Shown: positions 36,695-46,259, counted from the stretch's first letter. The stretch: DNA of 64,000 bases from Pseudomonas brassicacearum (GCF_000585995.1 NZ_CP007410.1:4243430-4307429); one strand, 5' to 3'. Numbers and translations: made by a program. Notes: generated from the letters alone by a model not told the origin.

Positions 36695-37999
36695 ATGAGC
36701 ACAGCCAACACCGCCGACACTCTTGCGACCATCGCCCGCGACCGCACCCACAGCGCCATCACCTGGCGGCTGATGCCGCTGTTGCTGATCTGCTACCTGT
36801 TCGCCCACCTAGACCGCATCAACATCGGCTTCGCCAAGATGCAGATGAGCGCCGACCTCAACTTCAGCGACACCGTCTACGGGTTCGGAGCCGGCCTGTT
36901 CTTCATCGCCTACGCGCTGTTCGGCGTGCCAAGCAACATGGCCCTGGACCGCGTCGGCCCACGGCGCTGGATCGCCACGCTGATGGTGGTGTGGGGCGCG
37001 CTGTCGACCTGCATGTTCCTGGTCGACAGCGCGAGCGGCTTTTATGTACTGCGCTTTTTGCTCGGCGTGGCCGAGGCGGGTTTCTTTCCGGGCATCCTGG
37101 TATTCCTGAACCGCTGGTACCCGGCCGGTCGGCGCGCACAAATCACTGCCTTGTTTGCGATAGCGGTGCCGATGGCCGGGGTGATCGGCGGGCCGCTCTC
37201 GGGCGGCATCCTCGAACACTTTCATGACCTGGGCGGCCTGCGCGGCTGGCAGTGGATGTTCGTGATCGAGGGCGCACCGGTCATCCTGCTCGGGCTGGTG
37301 GTGCTCAAATGCCTACCGGACAGTTTCGAGAGCGTCACTTGGCTGACACCTGCGCAAAAACTCCAACTGCGCGAACAACTGCACAGCGAAGAACAACGCA
37401 AATCCATCACCTCGTTTTCCGCGATTCTGCACAACCGGCAGGTGTGGTTGCTGGTGGCGGTGTATTTCGCGGTGATGCTGGCGGTCAACACCCTGGCGTT
37501 CTGGATGCCGACGCTGATCCACGGTGCCGGGGTCGGCAGCGACGGCAAGGTCGGCCTGCTCAGTGCGGTGCCGTACCTGGCCGGGTGCTTTTTCATGATC
37601 GGCTGCGGGCGCTCGTCTGATCGGCACCGCGAACGCCGCTGGCACCTGTGCATGCCGTTGCTGATGGCGGCGGGCGGCATTGCCCTCGCCGGGCTCGCCC
37701 CTGCCAATCCAACCCTGGTGCTGGGCGGCCTGATCATCGCCGGCATGGGCGCCAGTGCGGCGTTGCCGATGTTCTGGCAACTGCCGCCGGCGTTCCTGTC
37801 CAACCACACCCAGGCCGCCGGCATTGCCTTGATCAGCTCTTTCGGCAGCATCGCTTCGTTCTTCGCGCCCTACCTGATCGGCTGGATGCGCGACACCACC
37901 CACAGCGCCAGCCTGGCCCTCTACGCCCTGGCGCTGCTCATTGCACTCGGTGGCGTGCTGGTGCTGCGCACCCAGGCAGCCATCGTCAACCCTCACTAA
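36695..37999 (+). CDS. hpaX: 4-hydroxyphenylacetate MFS permease HpaX
   Basis: 434 residues with about 12 membrane spans. It has the MFS anion:cation symporter motifs: HLDRINIGFAKMQMSADLNF in the first span region, FGVPSNMALDRVGPRRWIA, RFLLGVAEAGFFPGILVFLN and GGPLSGGILE. It matches HpaX/tartrate-type (ACS family) carriers, and its position after hpaF is that of hpaX. Import of 4-hydroxyphenylacetate or a related acid is expected. In a locus without hydroxylase genes its present use is unclear. Confidence 0.88.
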   Translation: MSTANTADTLATIARDRTHSAITWRLMPLLLICYLFAHLDRINIGFAKMQMSADLNFSDTVYGFGAGLFFIAYALFGVPSNMALDRVGPRRWIATLMVVWGALSTCMFLVDSASGFYVLRFLLGVAEAGFFPGILVFLNRWYPAGRRAQITALFAIAVPMAGVIGGPLSGGILEHFHDLGGLRGWQWMFVIEGAPVILLGLVVLKCLPDSFESVTWLTPAQKLQLREQLHSEEQRKSITSFSAILHNRQVWLLVAVYFAVMLAVNTLAFWMPTLIHGAGVGSDGKVGLLSAVPYLAGCFFMIGCGRSSDRHRERRWHLCMPLLMAAGGIALAGLAPANPTLVLGGLIIAGMGASAALPMFWQLPPAFLSNHTQAAGIALISSFGSIASFFAPYLIGWMRDTTHSASLALYALALLIALGGVLVLRTQAAIVNPH

Positions 38000-38011
38000 G
38001 AGATCCTTGTC

Positions 38012-38203
38012 ATACTCGATCAACAGCTTATTCAGCAAGCCGCCGCGCGCCTAGACCGCGCAGAGCGTTCAGGCGAGAAGGTGCGTCAGTTTTCTCTGGA
38101 CCATCCAGGGATCGCCATAGAACACGCTTATGCCAAAAATGCTGGAGATGGGTATGAATTGCCTACCGGTTTTAAGCCTCAGCCATGTCTCGACGATTCT
38201 TAA
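38012..38203 (+). pseudogene. hpaH: hpaH (2-oxo-hept-4-ene-1,7-dioate hydratase), N-terminal remnant without start
   Basis: Directly after hpaX the frame reads ILDQQLIQQAAARLDRAERS then GEKVRQFSLDHPGIAIEHAY, the first 40 residues of HpaH. The first codon is ATA where ATG is expected. Similarity ends at AYA, and unrelated codons lead to TAA at 38201. It is the right-hand stump of the hpa operon. Confidence 0.65.
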
Positions 38204-38775
38204 GGATCAAATCCAACTCAACAGCTATTTCATCAGCAGCGGACAGCAATCATCGCCTTGCCCACGTCCATAAACGATGACGCCAATGCAGGACGGTATG
38301 AACAAGCAACCAATACCCAAGCAGCCTTACTAACCGGCAGCAAAGCCATGGCCATCGTTGCCTGGGGTCAAACCATTGAGCGCACATTAGGTGACAACCC
38401 AACACATTTACCGGACATGCTCGCGTGATGGGTTGAGCAATATACTCATGGCTGCAACTCGTTGGGTAATGGACCTTCAGCTTCGAGGATTCGAACACTT
38501 GAGGGTTGTCGCCCCAACGAAGATGTACGCAATTTGGCTCAGGGAAACGCTATTGCTAGCACAGTGATAAAGAGTATGGACAGAGGATCTGAGGCGGACA
38601 TGGCCCGCCGTTGATCCAGCTCCGAATTAGAGCTTGTATGTCCTTCATCAGAACAGGGCTCCCTAACTAGGCTCAGTCCGTCCGTTATCAAACGCAGCAA
38701 GTCTTCTTTCTTAGCGCGCCCGACTATCGTCAGTATGGCCGCCGCTTCGACCATGTGCTGTTCGGTCCATTTGAT
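38204..38775 (+). other. Junction region with one unrecognised short frame
   Basis: A rightward frame ending at TGA 38426-38428 reads TAIIALPTSINDDANAGRYE then QATNTQAALLTGSKAMAIVA and WGQTIERTLGDNPTHLPDML. It looks like the helical C-terminal end of a real protein, but I cannot name it and no start is visible. From 38430 to 38775 nothing else is recognisable; a leftward frame at 38539-38754 is open, without a family match. Confidence 0.4.
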
Positions 38776-39483
38776 TCAGCTTTTTCCCGCAATGACGGCG
38801 GCCCCAATACGGTCAGCCAGATTGAGCACCGTGTCGAACACAGTCGAGTCGCCGGTCAAGCTTCGTGACGCCCCCTGCGGATGGAGCGCACCGTCAGGAA
38901 TCCGATCACCCAAAGAGCACCACCGCACGTGCCGAATCATCTTGTCGTGACACTATGACAGTCCTTGCACATCAGACCATTGACGGTGGATTGTCTCAGC
39001 CCATTTGCGTGTCGCGGGGTACTGATCTTTCTCAGTGTCGATCAATTGCTTGCGCGTGACGCCCAACTTACGCAGCGCCACGCTGGACAGATCAACCAGG
39101 TGCAGCGGCTGGCTGATTTGAACAGCAGAATGCACCTGCCCAGCCAGCTTGCCTTTGTCGAAACTCTTGAAGCCAGCCGTGTGGGGAACGTCGTGGAAAA
39201 CGGTCTCCATCAAGGCGCAATCGACTGTCGTGCCGCCATACAAGGTGGGAATCGCTCTGCCCTGATCATCCTGGATCGGGCTGAAGCGTGCGTTGCCGCG
39301 TACACCGGGATTGAATTGATCTGACTGATATTTATCCTGATGCACACGATGGAGCACGTCGCCCTTGACAAGCACCGTGAGAGTCACGTGCAGCGTAGCC
39401 GCAGGCACCGGAGTGACGGACGCCGCCAAATCCGTGGCAGGCGTCGCCCTACCCTCACTGAACTCGATACGCTGCTTAGCCAT
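38776..39483 (-). pseudogene. RES toxin, second copy, disrupted
   Basis: Very close to the intact toxin at 8660-9367 from its ATG (39483) through GLS. There a 1-bp deletion and a TAG replace the LSWVSRQ region (near 38955), and a 1-bp insertion (caccca for cacca) lies near 38900. The C-terminal quarter is therefore out of frame. The residues lost include a part conserved in the intact copy, so this protein is probably inactive. Confidence 0.82.
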
Positions 39484-39909
39484 GGACAATGCTCTGGATC
39501 TCATCCAGTGCGGCAGCAATCACCCGATCAGGCGCCGGTGCCAGCAAGTCCTGGGGCCTTTTGCCGCCCAGAAAACTGTTATCTGAGCGGAACCAGTACG
39601 CCATACCCCAGCCGTCCTTGTGGCCAGCGAAAGCCTCAATGACTTTGGCTAGTGCCTTGAATGGCCGATAGCCTGCATCCGGATCCAAGCCATAACCAGG
39701 GAAATAGTCGACCCCACCGTGACTTATGGCAAAGATCTGCCCCTGCTTTTTCCATTTGTTGGGCTGGGCACTCGGGTTTCGGGTACTTAATTGTGCCACC
39801 TGGCCGATGTCCGCGGCGGTCAGCCAATCACCGCTTTCCAACACCGCTTTGCGGGCTTGAACCAGCATTGCTGCTTCCTTGAGCAGGCGAGGCGAAGGAG
39901 GCTTACGCG
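39476..39909 (-). pseudogene. RES-partner antitoxin, second copy, N-terminally truncated
   Basis: It matches residues from LLKEAAMLVQARK to the end (WFRSDNSFLGGKRPQDLL) of the antitoxin at 9360-10031. The similarity stops abruptly at 39909 within ttacgcg, and the first ~80 residues are missing. It overlaps the toxin copy in the same way as in the intact pair. The toxin-binding C-terminus is still encoded. Confidence 0.8.
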
Positions 39910-40278
39910 ATCTGCTTGGTGCTCTCAGCGCACCAGAACCTCGCGTGCTAACACTCCATTACACCACTGAAAGATTGCATGACATCAACGCCGAAGGACC
40001 GCTTCGTATGGGCTATGCATGGCCAACCGTATGGCATCACGCTCAGACCATCCCTACTGCGCTTGCATGTATGGGTCGTAGCAGGCACTCGATGTTCATG
40101 GCCGCAGCACACTTTAGTTCCTGCGCGTCGTCTCGACCTTGAAGGGCGGACGCTAGCGCTGATTCGGCCCTACATCGCGTACTCGGAGTCATCTTTTAAA
40201 TGCTACACGTGAGTTTTGCTGAGTGGCTCGTAGATTTGTACGACGCCAAAGGATTGTGCCGACGGATAGTTAATGAAA
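39910..40278. other. Junction region with a decayed integrase-end scrap
   Basis: About 39960-40050 (catgacatcaacgccgaagg ... tgcatggccaaccgtatggc atcacgctca) is a worn relative of the sequence at the integrase truncation point at 17190-17260 (cacatcaacgctaaaacgac ... caggcccaacagcttggca). No gene is recognisable. The same scrap next to a broken RES copy repeats the arrangement seen at 7.3-7.7, 10.1-10.4 and 13.7-17.5 kb. Confidence 0.45.
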
Positions 40279-41211
40279 TTAAATTATCACCTGCTCGCTG
40301 GGATAGAAGGCGCCAAGCAGCTCAATGAAGGACTGACGCAACCAACGATTCGCCGGGTCATGGTGGAACCGCGTATGCCAGTACAGGTGGATGTCGTAAC
40401 CGCAAATGTCCCAAGGCAGGCGGACCAGGCGCACATCGGTGATTTCGGCGAAACGGCGGCCGACCGCCAGAGGCACGGTGGCGATCATGTCGGACTCGGC
40501 CACCAGAAACGGCACGCCCATGAACCGTGGCAGGCTGAAACGCACCCGGCGCGTGACGCCATGGGCGGCCAGTTCACGGTCCAGCACACTCATGCCACGC
40601 TCTTCGGCCTGGACCGCGACGTGCACGGCCCCCTGGTACTGTTCGGCGCTTATGCTGTCGCCGATAGTGGGATGATCGTTACGCACGATGCACACGAATG
40701 AGTGACTGTACAGCGCCCGGTGCCGGATCGAGGTGTTGAGCAAGCGCGGGAAATAGCCGATGGCCGCGTCCACCTCCCCGGCGTCCAACCCCTCCTCCAA
40801 TTGCTCCGACGACAAGGCCTGGGTGCGAATTCGCAAATTTGGCGCGGTTTTGTCGAGCATGCGCATCAGTCGGGGCAGGAACACCATTTCACCAATGTCC
40901 GACATGCACAGCACCAGTTGTCGGTCGGAGTGTTCGGGGACGAACCCCGTGGACGGCAACACTTCGCTGCTGACCATCTCCAGGATGCGTTGCACCGGCT
41001 CGGCGATCTGCAGGGCCCTGGCGGTAGGCTGCATGCCGCGGGAGGTCCGGATGAACAAAGGATCGTCGAACAACGTGCGTAGCTTGGCTAGGGCGAAACT
41101 CATGGCAGGCTGGCTGAGGCCCATGAGATCACCGGCCAGGGTCACGCTTTGCTTTTTGCGCAGCGCATCGAAGACCTTCAGCAGGTTGAGATCGACGTCC
41201 TTGATATCCAT
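40279..41211 (-). CDS. LysR-family regulator of the IlvD/AcnX operon
   Basis: 310 residues from the ATG at 41211, the start that places the helix-turn-helix at the N-terminus: MDIKDVDLNLLKVFDALRKK then SVTLAGDLMGLSQPAMSFAL. It belongs to the NodD/NahR/LinR-like branch (DLNLL, RTLFDDPLFIR, YFP effector region VDAAIGYFPRLLNTSIRHRA). Such regulators bind aromatic or small organic acids. It is divergent from the dehydratase gene with a palindrome in the 124-bp gap, so it very probably controls that operon. Confidence 0.9.
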   Translation of the reverse strand: MDIKDVDLNLLKVFDALRKKQSVTLAGDLMGLSQPAMSFALAKLRTLFDDPLFIRTSRGMQPTARALQIAEPVQRILEMVSSEVLPSTGFVPEHSDRQLVLCMSDIGEMVFLPRLMRMLDKTAPNLRIRTQALSSEQLEEGLDAGEVDAAIGYFPRLLNTSIRHRALYSHSFVCIVRNDHPTIGDSISAEQYQGAVHVAVQAEERGMSVLDRELAAHGVTRRVRFSLPRFMGVPFLVAESDMIATVPLAVGRRFAEITDVRLVRLPWDICGYDIHLYWHTRFHHDPANRWLRQSFIELLGAFYPSEQVII

Positions 41212-41251
41212 ATTTTGGATTTTATCTATAAGTGAAATAAGGTTTTCGGAT

Positions 41252-41269
41252 TCTAGGTCGAAGCCTAGA
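41252..41269. promoter_or_regulatory. Candidate LysR binding site in the divergent promoter
   Basis: tctagg-tcgaag-cctaga, a perfect 6-bp inverted repeat with a 6-bp spacer, lies between the LysR gene and the dehydratase gene. A second partial dyad (gttaac...attaac) follows at about 41285-41300. The dyads fit the two-site pattern used by LysR regulators. Confidence 0.45.
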
Positions 41270-41334
41270 CTCGGCACAAGATCGTTAACTCGATTAACCG
41301 AATTGGCATCCTCATAACAATAACGGAGCACACC

Positions 41335-43047
41335 ATGCCCAAGAAACTGCGCAGCAATTTCCCCTATGGCTCCTATTTATGGGCTGTGCGCGCCGCCCAG
41401 TGGCGTGCCTTGGGCATTGACGAAAGCGAGTTGGAGAAACCCAAGATCGCTATCGTGAACTCATCGTCCAACCTGGCGATCTGCTTCAGTCACCTGGATG
41501 GCATCGCGGAGGTCCTCAAGCAGTCAATACGCGAGGCCGGTGCCCTGCCCTTCGAAATTCGCACCGCCGCGCCCAGCGACTTCATCACCGGCGCCGGTGC
41601 CGGGGGCGCCTACATGCTCGCCGCCCGCGACCTCATCACCAACGACATCGAAGTCGCGGTCGAAGGAGCGCAGCTCGACGGCATGATCTGCCTGGCCTCT
41701 TGCGATAAAACGGTACCCGGCCAACTGATGGCGGCCGCCCGCCTGAATATCCCGACCCTGGTGGTGGTGTGCGGGTACCAGCCAAGCGGCGAATACAACG
41801 GCAAGCATGTCGATATCGAAGACGTGTTCATCAGTTCCATGCATGTGGTGACTGGCAAATTGCCGGTCGAGGAGCTGGCCGGCATGGCCCGCAATGCCAT
41901 CAAGGGCCCCGGGGTCTGCTCGGGGATGGGCACCGCCAACTCGATGCACCTGGTGTGCGAAGCCCTGGGCATGGCCCTGCCTGGCAGCACGCCAATTGCC
42001 GCCAACAGCCCGCAGATGTTCGACTTCGTGCGCCAGGCCGGCCAACGTATTGTGGAAATGATCGAGGAAGACCTCAAACCCCGGGATATCCTGACCCCCC
42101 ATGCCTTCGCCAACGCCGTCGCGACCATTCTCGCCGCGGGCGGCTCCGTCAACACCATCAAACATATGCAGGCGGTGGCCGCCGAAGGCGGCGTTGAGGT
42201 CGACGTCTACCAACTCTTCAGGGACCTGGGAAACAAGGTGCCGGTGCTGGTCGGTGTACGGCCGGTGGGAGAACACAGCATCGAGCAAATGGAGGCCGCG
42301 GGCGGTGGGCGTGGGCAGCTCAAGCGCCTGGAACCGCTGTTGCATGGAGACGTGCTGACGGTCACCGGAAAAACCCTCAAGCAAAACCTGCAAGGGGTGA
42401 CCGTCAGTGATGACGCGGTGATCCGCCCGTTGGACAACCCCTTCGCCACCCAGCCCGCCATCGTGATGCTGAGCGGTAACATCGCGCCCCAGGCGGGCAT
42501 CGTCAAATACGGCATCGACCCGAACAAGATGCGCCGCTTCGAAGGCCCTGCGATCTGTTTCGAGCGCTCCGCCGATGCCATCGAAGCCTTGCAGGATGGG
42601 CGCATACAGCCTGGCCACGTGGTGGTCATGCGCGGTGCCGGTGTGCGCGGCGGCCCGGCCATGGGCGGCGGCGCTTCGAAAGTGGTGTTCGCCATCGACG
42701 GCGCCGGGCTCGGCGACCACGTGGCCATGCTGACAGACGGCCACCTTTCAGGGTTGGTGTGCAAGGGCCTGGTGGTGGCCGAAGTCGCCCCTGAAGCGGC
42801 CGTCGGTGGTCCGTTGGCGCTGGTCGAGGACGGCGACATCATCACCATCGATCTGGACCACAACCGCCTCGACGCCCATATCAGCGAAATCGACATGCAG
42901 GCGCGGCGCGCCCGTTGGCAGCCTCTGGCACCGCAGTTCGGCGGCGGCTGGCTGGATATCTACCGCCATAACGTGTCCTCCATGGAACGCGGTGCGGTAC
43001 TGATCAAGCCGCGCGACATCACCCACGCCGGAGAGCAACCGCAATGA
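41335..43047 (+). CDS. IlvD/Edd-family dehydratase
   Basis: 570 residues. The three cysteines used for the iron-sulfur cluster in this family are present: Cys50 (NLAICFSHLDGIAE), Cys123 (ASCDKTVPGQLM) and Cys195 (GPGVCSGMGTANSM). The C-terminal swivel domain has GPAICFERSADAIEAL and VVMRGAGVRGGPAMGGG. Family members dehydrate dihydroxy acids or sugar acids to 2-keto-3-deoxy products. The sequence around the first Cys (NSSSNLAICFSH) departs from the usual NPCHxH, so the substrate is likely different from dihydroxyisovalerate or gluconate. Its stop overlaps the start of the AcnX gene (ATGA). Confidence 0.9.
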   Translation: MPKKLRSNFPYGSYLWAVRAAQWRALGIDESELEKPKIAIVNSSSNLAICFSHLDGIAEVLKQSIREAGALPFEIRTAAPSDFITGAGAGGAYMLAARDLITNDIEVAVEGAQLDGMICLASCDKTVPGQLMAAARLNIPTLVVVCGYQPSGEYNGKHVDIEDVFISSMHVVTGKLPVEELAGMARNAIKGPGVCSGMGTANSMHLVCEALGMALPGSTPIAANSPQMFDFVRQAGQRIVEMIEEDLKPRDILTPHAFANAVATILAAGGSVNTIKHMQAVAAEGGVEVDVYQLFRDLGNKVPVLVGVRPVGEHSIEQMEAAGGGRGQLKRLEPLLHGDVLTVTGKTLKQNLQGVTVSDDAVIRPLDNPFATQPAIVMLSGNIAPQAGIVKYGIDPNKMRRFEGPAICFERSADAIEALQDGRIQPGHVVVMRGAGVRGGPAMGGGASKVVFAIDGAGLGDHVAMLTDGHLSGLVCKGLVVAEVAPEAAVGGPLALVEDGDIITIDLDHNRLDAHISEIDMQARRARWQPLAPQFGGGWLDIYRHNVSSMERGAVLIKPRDITHAGEQPQ

Positions 43048-44327
43048 GATTGCGCGACGACGAGAAAGCCATGCTCGCCGGCGATCAAGGCCCGGCGGTG
43101 CAGAAAGCCATGGATCTGCTGGTGCGTTATGGTGAGGCCCTGGATGCACAGTGCTTGGTGGATACCCGGAATGTGGCCGGAACCATCGGTGCCACCACCC
43201 CTTTCCTGCGTCAGTACGCCGAGCGTGAGGGTGGCATGGACGCGGTGTTCAGCGAGTTCAACCTCGACAGCGCCGAGGTGGTCCAAATCCCCAAGGTCAA
43301 GGTATTCAGCAGTCACCTGCAGCAAGGCATCGACCCCAGGCACGCCAGCCGCCAAGGCATTGGCGAAGACGTGGTGCGCATTTATGAAACCGGCCAGGCC
43401 TACAGCAGCGGCCTGGGCGTACAGCCGTTGAATACCTGCACGCCTTATCAAGTCGGCAACGTACCGGTGAAAGGCGAGCACTGCGCCTGGATGGAATCCT
43501 CAGCGGTGATCTATATCAACTCGGTCCTCGGCGCCCGAACCAATGCCGAGGGCCGGGAAAGCACTGGCGCGGCGATGCTGACCGGCAAGATCCCCTATTG
43601 GGGCCTGCACTTGGACGAGAACCGTCGCGGCACCCACCTGATCCAGTTGGATATAGACGTGAACACCACCGCCGACTGGGGACTGCTCGGCTACTGGGTC
43701 GGTGAACAGGTGCAGGATTGCATCCCGGTCATCGAGGGTGTGAGCCACCAGCCCAACCTGGCTCGCCTCAAGCACTTCGGCGCGGCGGCAGCTTCCAGCG
43801 GTGGCGTGGAGATGTATCACCTGGTCGGGGTCACGCCTGAAGCACCCACCCGCGAGCAAGCGTTCGGCGCTACCCGGCCTTCAGCCACCTTGCGCTTTGG
43901 TGAAGCCGAACGACGCTGGGCCTACGAGCAAGTCAACGTCACGGGGCACGATGCGCAAGTCGATTTCGTCATGCTGGGCTGCCCGCATTACAGCCTCGAA
44001 CAAATCTGGGAAATCTGCCAACTGCTGGAAGGCCAGCGCCTGAATGCAAACACCGAGCTCTGGATATTTACCGCGGCGTCGATCAAGCAACTGGCTGACG
44101 TGGCCGGCTACACCCGCATCATTGAGCAGGCCGGTGGTCATGTGATGACCGATACCTGCTCGGCAATCGGCAAGGTGCTGCCCAAGGGCACGCGGGTGGC
44201 GGCCGTGGACTCGGCCAAACAGGCCCATTACCTGCCGGCGATCATGGGTATCCAGGCGTGGTTCGGCACCACCGCCGAATGCATCCAGGCGGCCATCGAC
44301 GGTCGTTGGAAAGGAGTACTGAAATGA
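43044..44327 (+). CDS. Aconitase X, large catalytic subunit
   Basis: 427 residues with the AcnX layout: MRLRDDEKAMLAGDQGPAVQ at the start, NVAGTIGATTPFLRQYAERE, VQPLNTCTPYQVGNVPVKGE with a likely cluster Cys, ESSAVIYINSVLGARTNAEG, and VMLGCPHYSLEQIWEICQLL. This is the separate-subunit (type II) form, completed by the next gene. Known bacterial AcnX enzymes dehydrate cis-3-hydroxy-L-proline, and an archaeal one acts on mevalonate 5-phosphate. No proline-pathway gene is nearby, so the substrate here is open. It overlaps both neighbouring genes by 4 bp. Confidence 0.88.
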   Translation: MRLRDDEKAMLAGDQGPAVQKAMDLLVRYGEALDAQCLVDTRNVAGTIGATTPFLRQYAEREGGMDAVFSEFNLDSAEVVQIPKVKVFSSHLQQGIDPRHASRQGIGEDVVRIYETGQAYSSGLGVQPLNTCTPYQVGNVPVKGEHCAWMESSAVIYINSVLGARTNAEGRESTGAAMLTGKIPYWGLHLDENRRGTHLIQLDIDVNTTADWGLLGYWVGEQVQDCIPVIEGVSHQPNLARLKHFGAAAASSGGVEMYHLVGVTPEAPTREQAFGATRPSATLRFGEAERRWAYEQVNVTGHDAQVDFVMLGCPHYSLEQIWEICQLLEGQRLNANTELWIFTAASIKQLADVAGYTRIIEQAGGHVMTDTCSAIGKVLPKGTRVAAVDSAKQAHYLPAIMGIQAWFGTTAECIQAAIDGRWKGVLK

Positions 44328-44806
44328 GCGCGACCTTTACGCTGCGAGGCCGCAAGGTCGTTGGCGGCTGCTTCGAAGGTGAAGCCTTGGTGACCCGTGA
44401 CCGCATCTCTGGCTGGGGCGGCATCGACCCACGCAGCGGCACGATCATTGAGACCCGCCACGAACTCAAGGGCATCAGTTTTGCTGGCAAGGTCCTGGTG
44501 TTTCCGGGCGCCAAGGGCTCGTCCGGCTGGTCCTCGCAGTTCCATATCGCGCGTCTCGCCGGCGTGGCCCCTGGCGCCATGCTGTTCAATGAAATGACCG
44601 CAAAAATGGGCCTGGGCGCGGTGGTCGTACACGCACCCGCCATGACCGGTTTTACCGAGGACCCGCTGGAGCGGATCCGTACCGGGGACTGGGTGCGCGT
44701 CGATGCCGACGCCGGGATCGTCGAAGTGACCCCGCGCCTATCGCGCAGTGACCCGCCCATACCGCAACAGCCCAACGGTCCGCAACGAACGCCGGCGCCG
44801 TCATAA
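44324..44806 (+). CDS. Aconitase X, small swivel subunit
   Basis: 160 residues starting MSATFTLRGRKVVGGCFEGE. It has the AcnX swivel-domain pattern with the active-site Ser loop FPGAKGSSGWSSQ and ALVTRDRISGWGGIDPRSGT, then VVVHAPAMTG. The start overlaps the stop of the large subunit (ATGA), so the subunits are made together. The C-terminal 25 residues are Pro-rich and look dispensable. Confidence 0.87.
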   Translation: MSATFTLRGRKVVGGCFEGEALVTRDRISGWGGIDPRSGTIIETRHELKGISFAGKVLVFPGAKGSSGWSSQFHIARLAGVAPGAMLFNEMTAKMGLGAVVVHAPAMTGFTEDPLERIRTGDWVRVDADAGIVEVTPRLSRSDPPIPQQPNGPQRTPAPS

Positions 44807-44899
44807 CCCGAAGATACCTGCTGAACACAACCGCTCCCCGTGGCCACCGGCCAACGGGTTCGGGCTCGGCTGCCTTTTTTACACCTCAAAGGAAGTTTT

Positions 44900-46177
44900 A
44901 TGGCTCATGTCATTCGCACGGTACGCCGTACCAGCGCCCCCACCCCTCAACACCTGCAGGCTGACGTGTGCATTGCCGGCGCGGGTATTTCCGGTATTTC
45001 CGCCGCCCTGGAGGCCGCCGCGCTCGGCAAGCGGGTCGTGCTGTTCGATGCCCTGCCCATGCTCGGCGGCCAGGCGGTCGGTTCGATCATCGGGACTTTT
45101 TGCGGATTGTTCTCCAACGGTCCGAACCGCCAGTTGCTGACCCATGGCATCGCCGACGGCATCCTTCGCGACCTGGGCGCCTCGGGCGATTTGCACCAAT
45201 CCATCGGCCCCTTGACCACCGTGGTTTACTATGACGAGGTGGCCCTCGGTCGCTGGATGGGGCAAAAGGTGCTCGACGCTGGCATCACCGTGGTGCTCGG
45301 TGCGGTGTTGCGTGACGTGGTGCGCGAAGGCACGCGGGTCCAGGAAGTGGAGTTGGCCACCCGTTATGGCGACGTCCGCGTGGCGGCCAATGGCTTTATC
45401 GATGCCAGTGGCGATGCGGCACTGGTCTGGAACGCCGGGCTCGCCTGTCGCGAGCCGGATACGCCCATCTATGGCACCCAGATGTTCGTCCTCGAGCATA
45501 TCAATGAAGCGCACCTGCCGACTCGCGCGCAATTCACCGAACGGGTCAAGGAAAAAGCCAGGCACTACGGCATCGAGCGCGACGACGGCTTGTTCTTCCA
45601 GTTCCCTGGACGCGGCACGGCGGCGTTCAACATGACGCACATCGAAACGCCCCTGGATCCGATCGCCGCGTCTCACGTCGCCATCGCCGGGCGCCAACAG
45701 GTGGACCAGGTGATCAACTTTCTCAAAGCGGAGTACCCCCAGGCCTACGGCAAGGCCAGGGTACGGGCGTATGCACTGCCAGGCATTCGCCAGACCCGCT
45801 GGATCGTCGGCCAACATCACCTGACCGCCGATGAAGTACGAGCCGCGACGATGTTCCCGGATGCGGTGGCGCGCACGTCCTGGCCGGTGGAATTGCACGG
45901 CAACAGCACCGGTTATCAGTGGGAGCCCTTTGGCGACGATCATGTCCACAGTGTGCCGCTGCGCAGCATGCTCCCCGAAGGCAGCGATAATCTGGTGGTC
46001 GCGGGCCGCTGCATCGACGCCGACGCGGCCGCGCTGTCGAGTGTGCGCGTGATGGGACCGTGTATCGCCATGGGGGCCGCCGCCGCCCACGCGCTGGATC
46101 TGGCTGGCCCGGACGGCCGCCTGAGTGATATACCCGCGCAAGTCTTGCGCGAACGGCTGGCCTTCAATCTGGAATAG
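44900..46177 (+). CDS. FAD-dependent oxidoreductase (FAD_oxidored/PF12831-like)
   Basis: 425 residues from the ATG at 44900 (aaaggaag ahead). It has the FAD-binding GAGISG at 27-32 followed by AALEAAALGKRVVLFD, then the family segment MLGGQAVGSIIGTFCGLFSN, and a late FAD-contact stretch GSDNLVVAGRCIDADAAALS followed by VRVMGPCIAMGAAAA. Proteins of this type are usually soluble dehydrogenases or reductases acting on small organic acids, some with an Fe-S partner. None is nearby. It stands in the middle of the operon between AcnX and the first carrier, so it probably catalyses the redox step. Confidence 0.88.
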   Translation: MAHVIRTVRRTSAPTPQHLQADVCIAGAGISGISAALEAAALGKRVVLFDALPMLGGQAVGSIIGTFCGLFSNGPNRQLLTHGIADGILRDLGASGDLHQSIGPLTTVVYYDEVALGRWMGQKVLDAGITVVLGAVLRDVVREGTRVQEVELATRYGDVRVAANGFIDASGDAALVWNAGLACREPDTPIYGTQMFVLEHINEAHLPTRAQFTERVKEKARHYGIERDDGLFFQFPGRGTAAFNMTHIETPLDPIAASHVAIAGRQQVDQVINFLKAEYPQAYGKARVRAYALPGIRQTRWIVGQHHLTADEVRAATMFPDAVARTSWPVELHGNSTGYQWEPFGDDHVHSVPLRSMLPEGSDNLVVAGRCIDADAAALSSVRVMGPCIAMGAAAAHALDLAGPDGRLSDIPAQVLRERLAFNLE

Positions 46178-46259
46178 GTTTTCAAGCAGTTCGATGCGCC
46201 CACCGCGTGAACGGGGGGCGCCACTCCGACAACAATAAGAAATACAGTGGAGAACGCAC

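Noticed and set aside
41524..42744. Leftward 406-codon frame opposite the IlvD/Edd gene
   Set aside because: Shadow of the dehydratase reading frame; His/Gly-rich and without motifs.
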